Positions 1 to 8,289 are shown, counted from the first letter of the stretch. The stretch is DNA of 19,705 nt from an uncultured Lachnospiraceae bacterium (GCA_905209075.1 CAJLRL010000040.1:1-19705); one strand, 5' to 3'. A program made the numbers and translations. The notes: generated by a model from the letters alone, not told the origin.

Positions 1-554
1 CAGAGATGTACTCTAACACAGGTGGACAGGCTTCTAAGGCTTCTAACATCGGTGAGGTATGTCAGTTCGCAGCAGCTGGTAAAGAGACAAGCAAGAAGTC
101 ACTTTCAGAGATCGCTATGAGCTACGGATATGTATACGTTGCACAGATCGCTCTTGGAGCAAACCCAGCACAGGCTGTTAAGGCTATTACAGAGGCTGAG
201 GCATATCCAGGACCATCACTTATCATCGGATACGCACCTTGCGAGCTTCACGGTATCGCTAAGGGTGGTATGAACCACTGCCAGGATGAGATGAAGAAGG
301 CTGTTAAGGCTGGATACTGGAATCTCTTCTCATTCAACCCAGCACTTAAGGCAGAAGGAAAGAATCCATTCACACTTACTTCTAAAGCAGGTGATGGATC
401 TTACCAGGATTTCCTTAACAACGAAGCACGTTATACACGTCTTATCAAGCCATTCCCAGAGAGAGCAGAGAAACTCTTTGCTAAATCTGAGGAAGCAGCA
501 AAAGCACGTTACTCACACCTTGAGAAACTTGTTAAGTTATATGGAGAGGATTAA
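1..554 (+). CDS. nifJ: Pyruvate:ferredoxin (flavodoxin) oxidoreductase, C-terminal part
   Basis: Partial gene: the reading frame is open from the left edge (first full codon at base 3) to TAA at 552-554, so about 183 residues of a protein usually near 1,170 residues are present. It oxidises pyruvate to acetyl-CoA and CO2 and reduces ferredoxin, in the cytoplasm of anaerobes. Visible motifs: the thiamine-diphosphate domain end YSNTGGQASKA at the start, and GYAPCELHGI, whose Cys corresponds to the ligand that domain VI gives to the proximal 4Fe-4S cluster in the known family structure. The C-terminal extension (FNPALKAEGKNPF, then Tyr/Arg/Pro-rich) is also typical. Codon choice is markedly biased (TAC, TTC, ATC, AAG, CTT) compared with most neighbours, fitting a very highly expressed gene. 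A strong terminator follows 26 bases downstream. Confidence 0.96.
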   Translation, partial: EMYSNTGGQASKASNIGEVCQFAAAGKETSKKSLSEIAMSYGYVYVAQIALGANPAQAVKAITEAEAYPGPSLIIGYAPCELHGIAKGGMNHCQDEMKKAVKAGYWNLFSFNPALKAEGKNPFTLTSKAGDGSYQDFLNNEARYTRLIKPFPERAEKLFAKSEEAAKARYSHLEKLVKLYGED

Positions 555-580
555 TTTGATAATTAATGATCTCAGTATTA

Positions 581-610
581 AAACCACAGGGCTATGCCCT
601 GTGGTTTTTT
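581..610 (+). terminator. Rho-independent terminator of nifJ
   Basis: Perfect 12-bp inverted repeat AAACCACAGGGC (581-592) / GCCCTGTGGTTT (596-607) with a 3-base loop, running into a T tract (605-610). It lies 26 bases after the oxidoreductase stop codon. Confidence 0.95.
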
Positions 611-637
611 GTACTTAATAATAAACGAAATCATCCG

Positions 638-666
638 TTTACAAATTTAAGGTGTAATGGTACAAT
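638..666 (+). promoter_or_regulatory. Sigma-A-type promoter for the coiled-coil gene
   Basis: -35 TTTACA (638-643), exactly 17 bases of spacer, -10 TACAAT (661-666) preceded by TGG, an extended -10. The predicted start is near 673, which leaves a leader of about 66 bases. Confidence 0.85.
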
Positions 667-672
667 ATCTAT

Positions 673-721
673 GGTATTATATCTCCTGGCATACATCAGA
701 TAGGGGATATGGAATGATACC
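673..721 (+). promoter_or_regulatory. Leader hairpin upstream of the coiled-coil gene
   Basis: The predicted transcript begins with a long imperfect hairpin: GGTAT (673-677) pairs with ATACC (717-721), and ATATCTCC (679-686) pairs with GGGGATAT (703-710, one G-U pair). The apical part is 687-702. It ends 5 bases before the GGAGG ribosome site (727-731). Role unknown; it could protect the 5' end or affect translation. The pairing was found by eye only. Confidence 0.45.
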
Positions 722-738
722 TTATCGGAGGAAAATAA

Positions 739-1557
739 ATGGCAGGCTTTATGGACAGGCAATCCAAAAGGTCGCATCGTGATAGGTCACCATTAGTGAG
801 GCAGAAGGAAAAAACAAAACAGGCTGCACAGATGACAGATGATGATGTTAATCGACATGAAAGGATGCACGAAAAAGTGGATAAGGATGATTTTTTATTA
901 GCACAGATAGATGAGTTTCGAAAAAAGGCACAGAAGCTTCAGGAAATGCTTGATACAAAAGAGACAAAAGCAAAGGAGCTTGCTGATATTGTCGAAGAAC
1001 GTGAGATAAAAGCAGAGGAGTTAAAACAGATTTTAGACGAACGTCAGGTAAAAGCTGACGGTATAACTGCACAGGTAGAGCATCAGATAGATATACTGAT
1101 AGACCGGGTTAATGCCAAAATGCAGGAGATTGAAGCTTCCATGACAGATAATATTGAAGGGTTTGGCAAAAACATATCCGGAAATATAGATGATTTTACA
1201 AATAAAATTTCAGTCAGGATAGATGATTTAGAACGTTCGGTCGGTGAGGATATTTCAAAAGCAGGCAGTGAATCATCTGATATGTTAAGATCATTAGGTG
1301 AACTTAATAATCAGCTTGTAGCTTTAAAACAGGAAATATCAGAAAAGGTACATACAGAAAACGTAAAATGCTACAGAAATATACAAGATCTTTTTAAGTC
1401 GATGGATGAAAAAGTGGATTCTGTTTATGCTATCGAAAAACAGATCAGGTCTGCAAAGACATTTTCAATCCTTACATTTGTGTTTGCATTGATAAATACA
1501 TTTGGATTGATAATGTTTTCATTATACGTATATGGTGTATTTGATAATTTAATTTAG
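739..1557 (+). CDS. Hypothetical coiled-coil protein with C-terminal membrane anchor
   Basis: A 272-residue protein I do not recognise. ATG with GGAGG seven bases upstream. Residues 1-50 are basic and polar (Arg/Lys/Asp-rich). Residues about 55-115 form a strongly predicted coiled coil containing a loose repeat of roughly 14 residues built on Glu-Arg...Lys-Ala-x-Glu-Leu (KETKAKEL, EREIKAEEL, ERQVKAD). Residues about 115-240 remain helical and polar with a few Gly-Ile-Asp spacers. One hydrophobic segment (about 240-265, FSILTFVFALINTF...) sits almost at the C-terminus, with no signal peptide. This suggests a tail-anchored protein with its long helical part in the cytoplasm, perhaps a scaffold or a cell-envelope/division accessory; that is a guess. 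It is monocistronic: own promoter at 638-666 and own terminator at 1565-1594. Confidence 0.85.
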   Translation: MAGFMDRQSKRSHRDRSPLVRQKEKTKQAAQMTDDDVNRHERMHEKVDKDDFLLAQIDEFRKKAQKLQEMLDTKETKAKELADIVEEREIKAEELKQILDERQVKADGITAQVEHQIDILIDRVNAKMQEIEASMTDNIEGFGKNISGNIDDFTNKISVRIDDLERSVGEDISKAGSESSDMLRSLGELNNQLVALKQEISEKVHTENVKCYRNIQDLFKSMDEKVDSVYAIEKQIRSAKTFSILTFVFALINTFGLIMFSLYVYGVFDNLI

Positions 1558-1564
1558 ATAATAT

Positions 1565-1594
1565 AATGCAATTCCCAGATGGGAATTGCATTTT
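1565..1594 (+). terminator. Rho-independent terminator of the coiled-coil gene
   Basis: Perfect 12-bp stem AATGCAATTCCC (1565-1576) / GGGAATTGCATT (1581-1592) with a 4-base loop and T tract 1591-1594, eight bases after the stop codon. The A/T symmetry could let it act in both directions. Confidence 0.88.
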
Positions 1595-1663
1595 GCACCT
1601 TTATAGAATGGCAGTAATTGAAATACATGCCGGATGCATAAATAACATATTATAGGAGAAAAC

Positions 1664-3316
1664 ATGGCAAAGAAAATAGTACGGGTTGTTGGACATAAAA
1701 ATCCTGATACGGATTCTGTATGTGCAGCAATAGTATATGCAAACCTTAAGCAGCAAACAGATGATACAATGGATTATATTCCTATGAGAGCGGGGAGTGT
1801 CAGTGCTGAGACGGCATTTGTGCTTGAGTATTTTAAGGCAGAGACACCGGAGCTGCTAAAAGATGTAGGAACACAGATAAGAGATATCCATATAAGAAAG
1901 ACAGAAGGTGTCAGCAGTCATATTTCCATGAAGAGAGCATGGGAAATGATGAAGATCCTCAATGTAGTAACACTCCCGGTTGTAAATAAAAAAAACAAGC
2001 TGGAAGGCCTGATCGTAACAGGGGATATAGCAAAATCATATATGGATGTATATGACAATTCAATCCTGTCGACAGCAAGAACCCAGTATAAGAATATAAT
2101 CGATACATTAGAGGGAACTATTGTTGCAGGAAATGAGCATGGATATTTCGTAAAAGGAAAAGTAGTAGTCGGGATTGGAACACCTGAGGTACTCCAGTCT
2201 ATAGTCGAGGATGATGATCTTGTCATAATAGGAGACAGGGAAGATGCACAGCTTATCTGTATAGAGCAGAACTGCAGCTGTCTTATAGTGACAAATGGAT
2301 TTGAAATATCGCAGGAAGTACTTGAAGCAGCAAATGCAAAAGATGTCGTTGTCATAAGTACTCCATACGATACTTTTACAGTTTCAAGACTTATAAATCA
2401 GAGTATGCCTATTAAATTCTTTATGACAAAAGAAAATATTGTACACTTTGAGATGGATGATTACGTTGATGATGTGCGTGATACAGTGGCAAAGATCAGA
2501 CACAGGGATTTTCCTATAGTTGATGAAAACCAGAATTATGTTGGTATGTTCTCACGCAGAAACCTGATGAATACAAGGAAGAAACAGGTTATATTAGTGG
2601 ATCATAATGAAAAATCGCAGGCCGTTACAAATATTGATGAGGCGGAAATACTTGAAATAATAGATCATCACAGAATAGGAAGTCTTGAAACAATGGCACC
2701 TGTTTATTTTAGAAACCAGCCATTGGGATGTACGGGCACAATTATATACCAGATGTATCAGGAAAAAGGGGTAGAGGTAAGTGAACAGATGGCAGGACTT
2801 ATGTGTGCAGCCATATTATCTGATACACTTGTGTTCCGGTCGCCTACGTGTACTGCAATAGATAAATCGGCAGCAAAGTGTCTTGCGGAAATCGCAGGAA
2901 TAGATATTGATGAATTCGCACAGAAGATGTTTGAAGCCGGAAGCGATTTTTCTAATAAAACAGAAGATGAAATATTAAATCAGGATTTTAAAATATTCCA
3001 TTCGGGAGATTATACATTTGGTGTATCACAGATAAGTGCGCTTGCAAGAACAGAGCTTGATAAGGTGCAGGCAAGAATTACACCGCTCATGGAAAAAATG
3101 CAGGTAGATAAAAAAATTGATATGTATTTCGTCATGCTTACAGACATACTGGACGAATCGACATACCTTATATATACAGGGCAGGAGGCAGCAGCTATTG
3201 CAGCTTCAGCGTATAGCCAGCCACAGAATGGGCAGGGACTTATGCTCAAAGGTGTTGTATCGCGCAAGAAACAGCTGATACCTGAGCTTATAAATGCAAT
3301 AAACGAAAGAGCATAA
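1664..3316 (+). CDS. ppaC: Manganese-dependent inorganic pyrophosphatase with CBS and DRTGG regulatory domains
   Basis: Family II (DHH superfamily) pyrophosphatase of 550 residues; it hydrolyses cytosolic pyrophosphate to phosphate and so pulls biosynthetic reactions forward. ATG with AGGAG at 1654-1658. Catalytic motifs: GHKNPDTDS (residues 10-18), VDHNE (312-316), DHH (334-336), and the C-terminal DHHA2 domain with the substrate-binding SRKKQ signature near residue 527. The catalytic half is split by an insertion: first CBS domain about 70-130, DRTGG domain about 135-245, second CBS domain about 246-305. The plain B. subtilis-type enzyme has about 310 residues, so the extra length is the regulatory insert. 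In characterised clostridial CBS-pyrophosphatases this insert binds AMP/ADP (inhibition) and diadenosine polyphosphates (activation). No strong promoter is visible (a weak TTGAAA at 1618-1623). It converges on the AraC-type gene with only 33 bases between stops. Confidence 0.95.
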   Translation: MAKKIVRVVGHKNPDTDSVCAAIVYANLKQQTDDTMDYIPMRAGSVSAETAFVLEYFKAETPELLKDVGTQIRDIHIRKTEGVSSHISMKRAWEMMKILNVVTLPVVNKKNKLEGLIVTGDIAKSYMDVYDNSILSTARTQYKNIIDTLEGTIVAGNEHGYFVKGKVVVGIGTPEVLQSIVEDDDLVIIGDREDAQLICIEQNCSCLIVTNGFEISQEVLEAANAKDVVVISTPYDTFTVSRLINQSMPIKFFMTKENIVHFEMDDYVDDVRDTVAKIRHRDFPIVDENQNYVGMFSRRNLMNTRKKQVILVDHNEKSQAVTNIDEAEILEIIDHHRIGSLETMAPVYFRNQPLGCTGTIIYQMYQEKGVEVSEQMAGLMCAAILSDTLVFRSPTCTAIDKSAAKCLAEIAGIDIDEFAQKMFEAGSDFSNKTEDEILNQDFKIFHSGDYTFGVSQISALARTELDKVQARITPLMEKMQVDKKIDMYFVMLTDILDESTYLIYTGQEAAAIAASAYSQPQNGQGLMLKGVVSRKKQLIPELINAINERA

Positions 3317-3349
3317 ATAATGGAAGATAACTGCCAGGTCAGCGTAAAA

Positions 3350-4192
3350 TCAGTAAGGGAATGATGCAGATGGCAGAGTGTCAAAAGATTTTTTATAAGC
3401 ACGTATAAATGCGGAATAACTTTTGAAACCACATTCATAGCATGCGGTTTTTACAGGAGTGCCATTCTGGATCAAATCCCTTGCGAGGAGCAGGCGTTTT
3501 GTGGATACATAATTTCCTATAGTGTAGCCGGTTGCTTCCTTGAAGCTATGCATCAGATAATATCGGCTCATAAAAAAGCGGTCGGAAATATTGTCTATAG
3601 ATAGTTCTTTTGTTAAATTATAATTTAAATAATCTATTATTTCAACGATTTTTTCGTTGGACGAATAAGTGTCAATATATTGAGTTCCTCCGCTTATGGA
3701 GATTCGGTTGAGCTGTATCATAAACTCCAGAAAAACGAGTTTGCGGTGCAGCTCATTTGCGTATCCGGTGTCATCAAATGAATTATATAATTGTTTTATT
3801 GAATGCCATATGGGGCTCTTGTCTATCGGAGAAAAACGCAGGACGTGAGACTGGCATGCTGATGCCTTACGGAAACATATCGTCAGGTCATCATCAAAAT
3901 ATAAAATATTTTCATTTGCAAAATTTTTGGAAATATAAATGATGATCCTCTCATAAATTGAATCATCATTTAATATTGGACGATGGACTTCGCCTGCATT
4001 AACTAATACAATATCATATGGCTGGAGCTTATAGTTTCTTCCTTCTATACAGTAAGAAACATTTCCCTTGATGTGTATAAGTATCTTATGGAAATCATGA
4101 TAGTGAAATGGTATATCGAGCTTTGATTTGTCGGTAATATGAAACATTTTATATGGTTTGGTGAGGTATCCTGTTTTTTCGTATGAATCCAT
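3350..4192 (-). CDS. AraC-family transcriptional regulator with N-terminal cupin sensor domain
   Basis: A 280-residue regulator. ATG at 4192-4190 with AAAGGAG seven bases upstream on the minus strand. Residues about 20-100 form a cupin-like sensor (PFHYHDFHKILIHIKG, then a GEVHRP turn), the fold that binds sugars or other small ligands in AraC proteins. Residues about 178-280 form the double helix-turn-helix DNA-binding domain: IDNISDRFFMSRYYLMHSFK, then VKTACYECGFKSYSAFIRAY and KKSFDTLPSASFPY, the usual place for the second helix and signature tail. It is divergent from dapF with 242 bases between starts, so it may control itself or that intergenic region, but no ligand or target can be read from the sequence. 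No metabolic operon flanks it, so it looks orphan. Confidence 0.9.
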   Translation of the reverse strand: MDSYEKTGYLTKPYKMFHITDKSKLDIPFHYHDFHKILIHIKGNVSYCIEGRNYKLQPYDIVLVNAGEVHRPILNDDSIYERIIIYISKNFANENILYFDDDLTICFRKASACQSHVLRFSPIDKSPIWHSIKQLYNSFDDTGYANELHRKLVFLEFMIQLNRISISGGTQYIDTYSSNEKIVEIIDYLNYNLTKELSIDNISDRFFMSRYYLMHSFKEATGYTIGNYVSTKRLLLARDLIQNGTPVKTACYECGFKSYSAFIRAYKKSFDTLPSASFPY

Positions 4193-4398
4193 CTATATCT
4201 CCTTTCATGGCTGTATTTATTTGTCATGATTTATATATTATTATTTATGTATCAGTCTTTATAAAGATAATTGCTTTGTGATTTCCTCTATAAGAACGTA
4301 TATAATGGAACGCAGTTCTATAAGCATAATAGTTTAAAATAGCACAATTTGCAACCTTAAAAGCACTTTATTAACTTCCAAAATTAAAAAGTGCGGAG

Positions 4399-4404
4399 TA
4401 TAAT
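4399..4404 (+). promoter_or_regulatory. Likely -10 element of the dapF-murE-dapA operon
   Basis: Consensus TATAAT at 4399-4404, 30 bases before the dapF ATG. The hexamer 17 bases upstream (TTCCAA, 4376-4381) is a poor -35, so the promoter may be weak or activator-dependent. The rest of the AT-rich 242-base divergent region also holds a direct repeat TCTATAAG (4287-4294 and 4317-4324). Confidence 0.55.
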
Positions 4405-4434
4405 GATAATATACTGAATAAATGAGGTGAAAAT

Positions 4435-5268
4435 ATGAAATTTACAAAAATGCATGGATGCGGAAATGATTATGTATACATAAATTTATTTGAGGAGAAA
4501 GTTGATGATCCGGCGAAGCTTTCTACTATAGTAAGTGACAGACATTTTGGAATAGGATCTGATGGTGTCATTACGATCGGTCCGTCAGATATAGCAGATT
4601 TCAGAATGAGAATATATAATGCAGATGGTTCAGAAGCCGAAATGTGCGGAAATGGGATCAGATGTGTTGCAAAATATGTCTACGATCATAAGCTTACAGA
4701 TAAGACAGAAATATCCGTTGAATCAGGAGCCGGCATAAAGTACCTTACGCTCTATACAAAAGACGGAAAGGTTGAACAGGTAAGAGTAGATATGGGAGAA
4801 CCGATCTTAGAGCCAGATAAGATACCTGTTATTGCAGATGGAAGCTGCGTTGTTGACGAACCTATAGAGGCAGGGGGAAAACAGTGGAGAATGACATGTG
4901 TGTCTATGGGAAATCCGCATGCTGTGATTTTTGTTGATGATGTTGCGGATTTTGAACTTGAAAAATATGGACCATCATTTGAAAATAACCCTCGTTTTCC
5001 GAAACGTACCAATACAGAATTTGTTCAGATAATTTCAAGAAACGAAGCGTCAATGAGAGTATGGGAGCGTGGATCAGCGGAAACATGGGCATGTGGTACA
5101 GGAACATGTGCGACAGTAATGGCATGTATATTAAATAAAAAAACAGATGACAAAGTGCTTGTGCATTTAAGAGGCGGGGATCTTGTGATCGAGTATGACA
5201 GAGATACAAACCATGTGTTTATGACAGGACCTGCAGCAGAAGTATTTACAGGAGAAATATTTATATAA
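4435..5268 (+). CDS. dapF: Diaminopimelate epimerase
   Basis: Converts LL- to meso-diaminopimelate, the last step before lysine and the peptidoglycan cross-linking residue. Length 277 residues, usual for the family. Both catalytic cysteines are present: Cys71 in EMCGNGIRC and Cys220 in WACGTGTCA, giving the pair of thiol acid/base catalysts of the PLP-independent racemase fold. Other conserved segments: MHGCGNDYV at the N-terminus, YNADGSEAE, and MGNPHAVIF near residue 160. The start is supported by GAGGTG at 4424-4429. It is the first gene of a cluster with murE (66 bases downstream) and dapA, so synthesis of the amino acid and its use in wall precursors are grouped together. Confidence 0.97.
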   Translation: MKFTKMHGCGNDYVYINLFEEKVDDPAKLSTIVSDRHFGIGSDGVITIGPSDIADFRMRIYNADGSEAEMCGNGIRCVAKYVYDHKLTDKTEISVESGAGIKYLTLYTKDGKVEQVRVDMGEPILEPDKIPVIADGSCVVDEPIEAGGKQWRMTCVSMGNPHAVIFVDDVADFELEKYGPSFENNPRFPKRTNTEFVQIISRNEASMRVWERGSAETWACGTGTCATVMACILNKKTDDKVLVHLRGGDLVIEYDRDTNHVFMTGPAAEVFTGEIFI

Positions 5269-5288
5269 ATATAATCGGGAATTAATTA

Positions 5289-5318
5289 TTGCGGTTGTTT
5301 GTAAAAGAAATCTAAGAT
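5289..5318 (+). promoter_or_regulatory. Possible internal promoter upstream of murE
   Basis: TTGCGG (5289-5294), 18-base spacer, TAAGAT (5313-5318) within the 66-base dapF-murE gap. Only partial matches to consensus; murE may instead be read entirely from the dapF promoter. Confidence 0.25.
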
Positions 5319-5334
5319 AAAGTAGGAGAAAGAA

Positions 5335-6807
5335 ATGAAACTTAGCAAATTATTAGAAAAATTAGAATACACAGTTTTAGCTGGAAATACTGATATGGAG
5401 ATATCAACTCTTGTATATGATTCGAGAAAGGTACAGAAAGATTCTGTGTTTGTTTGTATTTCCGGAAGTGTAAGAGATGCACATGAGTTTATACCTGATG
5501 TTGTAAAAAATGGTGCAGCAGCAGTTATTGTCGAAAAAGATGTGACTCCGGTTGAAGGCGTGACATATATTAAAGTAGAGGATACAAGACTTGCACTGGC
5601 ATATATGTCAGCTGCATATTTTGATTATCCGGCAAAAAAAATAAAAACCATAGGAATTACCGGAACAAAGGGCAAAACAACTACAACATATATGGTTAAG
5701 TCTATACTCGAATCAGCAGGAATAAAAACTGGACTTATAGGTACGATTGAGTCCATATGTGGTGATAAACATACTCCGGCTGCGAATACTACACCTGAAT
5801 CATACATGGTTCAGAAATTATTTGCAGAGATGGCAGATGAGGGAATGGATGCAGTAGTTATGGAGGTGTCTTCACAGGCATTGAAGCTTCACAGAGTATC
5901 AGGATTTACTTTTGATATAGGTGTATTTACAAATCTTGAACCGGATCATATCGGAGAGAATGAGCACAAGGATTTCGAGGAATATATGCACTGCAAGAGT
6001 CTTCTTTTCAGACAATGCAGGCTTGGTATTTTTAATGGCGACGATGAACATCTTGAAGGAATAATGAAAGGCCATACATGTGAGGTTGAGACTTTCGGAT
6101 ACAAATCAATAAATAATCTTGTTGCAGAAAATGTTGAACTGAAAAAGGAGCATGGTGCACTTGGTGTTAAATATCATGTTTCAGGTCTGCTTGATTTTGA
6201 CGTTGAGGTAAATGTGCCGGGTAAGTTCAGCGTATATAATTCACTCACAGCTATAGCAATCTGTCATCATTTTAATGTGGCAAAGGAGGCAATAAAAGAG
6301 GCTCTCTGCCATGTTAGTGTAAAAGGAAGAATAGAAATCGTCCCTGTAACAAAAAGATACACGATAATGATAGATTATGCGCACAATGCAATGGCACTTG
6401 AGAGTCTGCTTACAACATTAAAAGAGTATGAACCGGGAAGACTTGTCTGCCTGTTTGGATGTGGAGGAAACCGTGCAAAGTCAAGAAGATACGAGATGGG
6501 AGAAGTTTCTTCACGTCTGGCAGATCTTACTGTTGTAACATCTGATAATCCAAGGAATGAAGAACCTATGGATATAATAAATGATATTCTTGTCGGGGTA
6601 AGTAAGGCAGATGGCAGATACGTTACTATACCGGATCGAAAAGAAGCTATCAGATACTGTATGGAGAATGCGCAGGCTGGTGATATAATAGTTCTGGCAG
6701 GAAAGGGACATGAGGATTATCAGGAAATCTGTGGTGTAAAACATCATATGGATGAGAGAGAGATTATTGCTGATATTATAAAAGAAAATCCAGATCTTAA
6801 GCTTTAG
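5335..6807 (+). CDS. murE: UDP-N-acetylmuramoyl-tripeptide synthetase, meso-diaminopimelate-adding
   Basis: ATP-dependent Mur ligase that adds the third residue of the peptidoglycan stem peptide to UDP-MurNAc-L-Ala-D-Glu in the cytoplasm. 490 residues, normal length. Domains in order: N-terminal UDP-binding domain (1-100), central ATPase with P-loop GITGTKGKTTT (107-117), and C-terminal ligase domain. The motif YMHCKSLLF contains Lys221 in the position of the carbamylated lysine of Mur ligases. The substrate-selecting loop reads DNPR (404-407), the signature of enzymes using meso-diaminopimelate rather than lysine, which agrees with dapF and dapA on either side. Start supported by AGGAG at 5324-5328. 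Only 14 bases separate it from dapA, indicating co-transcription. Confidence 0.96.
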   Translation: MKLSKLLEKLEYTVLAGNTDMEISTLVYDSRKVQKDSVFVCISGSVRDAHEFIPDVVKNGAAAVIVEKDVTPVEGVTYIKVEDTRLALAYMSAAYFDYPAKKIKTIGITGTKGKTTTTYMVKSILESAGIKTGLIGTIESICGDKHTPAANTTPESYMVQKLFAEMADEGMDAVVMEVSSQALKLHRVSGFTFDIGVFTNLEPDHIGENEHKDFEEYMHCKSLLFRQCRLGIFNGDDEHLEGIMKGHTCEVETFGYKSINNLVAENVELKKEHGALGVKYHVSGLLDFDVEVNVPGKFSVYNSLTAIAICHHFNVAKEAIKEALCHVSVKGRIEIVPVTKRYTIMIDYAHNAMALESLLTTLKEYEPGRLVCLFGCGGNRAKSRRYEMGEVSSRLADLTVVTSDNPRNEEPMDIINDILVGVSKADGRYVTIPDRKEAIRYCMENAQAGDIIVLAGKGHEDYQEICGVKHHMDEREIIADIIKENPDLKL

Positions 6808-6821
6808 GGCGGGAGGAATTT

Positions 6822-7706
6822 ATGTCATTATTTAAAGGTGCCGGAGTAGCACTTATTACTCCGTTTAATAAGGATAAAAGTGTAAATTATGATGAACTTG
6901 GCAGAATTATAGACAGACAGATAGAGGGGAAAACAGATGCACTTATTGTATGTGGGACTACAGGTGAGCCGGCTACGATGACTGAAGAAGAAAAGTTATC
7001 TGTCATAGAGTTTGCAGTAAAAAGAACAGCCGGCAGAATTCCGGTGATCGCAGGAACAGGTGCGAATTCTACAGCTGCTGTTATAGAGTTTTCAAAAAAA
7101 GTACAGAAGCTGGGAGTAGACGGTTTCCTTATAGTAACTCCATTTTATAATAAGGCAACCCAGGGAGGTCTGTATGAACATTACAAAACAATAGCACAGT
7201 CGGTGGAACTGCCTATTATAATCTATAATGTTCCATCTCGCACAGGGTGCAATATACAGCCACAGACGGCAGTAAAACTTGCACATGATTGCAAAAATAT
7301 CGTCGGCATAAAAGAGGCAAGCGGAAATATTTCACAGGTAGCAAAGCTTGCATCGCTTGCTGAGGGAACATTGGATATATATTCTGGAAATGATGATCAG
7401 ATAATACCTATTCTGTCACTTGGAGGAGTCGGAGTTATATCGGTGCTTTCAAATGTAGTACCGCAGGAAACTCACGACATGGTTACAGAGTATCTTAATG
7501 GAAATCACAGGAAAGCGCTTGATATACAGCTGAAATATTTAGATCTTATCAACTTGCTGTTTTGCGAAGTGAACCCGATACCTGTAAAAGCAGCCATGAA
7601 CTATATGGGGTTTAATGTAGGTGGGCTTCGCCTGCCTCTTACAGAGATTGAACGGCAAAACGGGGAAAAATTAAAGCAGGAATTAATAAAAATGTCCATT
7701 ATATAG
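6822..7706 (+). CDS. dapA: 4-hydroxy-tetrahydrodipicolinate synthase
   Basis: Condenses pyruvate with aspartate semialdehyde, the first committed step to diaminopimelate and lysine. 294 residues, usual for the family. Class I aldolase features: CGTTGEPATM (44-53), Tyr135 in IIYNVPSRTG, Arg140, and the Schiff-base Lys164 in NIVGIKEASG. Start ATG preceded by a GGGAGG ribosome site in the 14-base gap after murE. It is followed by a flavin reductase gene 22 bases downstream. The other diaminopimelate genes (dapB and the transaminase or succinylase branch) are not in the window. Confidence 0.97.
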   Translation: MSLFKGAGVALITPFNKDKSVNYDELGRIIDRQIEGKTDALIVCGTTGEPATMTEEEKLSVIEFAVKRTAGRIPVIAGTGANSTAAVIEFSKKVQKLGVDGFLIVTPFYNKATQGGLYEHYKTIAQSVELPIIIYNVPSRTGCNIQPQTAVKLAHDCKNIVGIKEASGNISQVAKLASLAEGTLDIYSGNDDQIIPILSLGGVGVISVLSNVVPQETHDMVTEYLNGNHRKALDIQLKYLDLINLLFCEVNPIPVKAAMNYMGFNVGGLRLPLTEIERQNGEKLKQELIKMSII

Positions 7707-7728
7707 CTTGGATACAAAGGAGTAGAAT

Positions 7729-8289
7729 ATGGGAAAACAACACTGGAAAGCAGGAAATATGCTAAATCCTGTTCCGGCAGTTATGGTAAGTGTTTCAGAT
7801 GGAAATGGCAAAAATAATATAATTACAGTTGCATGGGCAGGAACAATATGCACTAATCCACCTATGCTATCCATTTCGGTAAGACCGGAGAGGTATTCAT
7901 ATGAAATGATAAAAAGCACAAAAGAATTTGTCGTAAATCTTACGACAAAGGATTTGGTGAGAGCTTGTGACTACTGTGGAGTTACGAGCGGAAGAGATGT
8001 TGATAAATTCGAAAAAATGAAGCTTACACCAATAAAGCTTCCGAATGTTTCTGTTCCGGGAATAAAGGAAAGTCCTGTAAATATAGAATGCAGGGTAAAA
8101 AAGATAGAAGAACTTGGAAGCCATACAATGTTTATAGCGGATGTTGTCGGAGTGACAGTAGATGATGAGTACATGGATGAAAAGGGAAAGTTTAATATAA
8201 ACGATACTGGACTTGTAATGTACTCCCACGGAGAATATTTTGTTATGGGAGAAAAGCTTGGTAAATTCGGATACAGTATTAAAAAATAA
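7729..8289 (+). CDS. Flavin reductase family protein (FMN-binding split-barrel)
   Basis: A 186-residue protein of the flavin-reductase-like / flavoredoxin group, which binds FMN and passes electrons to flavin or a partner protein. Visible family features: PVPAVMVSVSDGNGKNNIIT at residues 13-32, VAWAGTICTNPPMLSISVRP (flavin-contacting strand and turn), FVVNLTTKDLVRACDYCG, and the later HTMFIADVVGV strand with a GEYFVMGEKLGKFGYS end. Start ATG with AAAGGAG upstream. It closes the dapF-murE-dapA transcription unit and ends just before a bidirectional terminator. The physiological partner is unknown; being in the cluster does not show a role in diaminopimelate synthesis. Confidence 0.88.
   Translation: MGKQHWKAGNMLNPVPAVMVSVSDGNGKNNIITVAWAGTICTNPPMLSISVRPERYSYEMIKSTKEFVVNLTTKDLVRACDYCGVTSGRDVDKFEKMKLTPIKLPNVSVPGIKESPVNIECRVKKIEELGSHTMFIADVVGVTVDDEYMDEKGKFNINDTGLVMYSHGEYFVMGEKLGKFGYSIKK

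Noticed and set aside
1918..2355. 145-codon minus-strand frame opposite ppaC
   Set aside because: Ser/Thr/Phe-rich shadow of a well-supported gene, no start context.
4193..4434. Riboswitch upstream of dapF (lysine type)
   Set aside because: The -10 leaves only about 25 bases of leader, too short for a lysine riboswitch, and no characteristic stems were seen.
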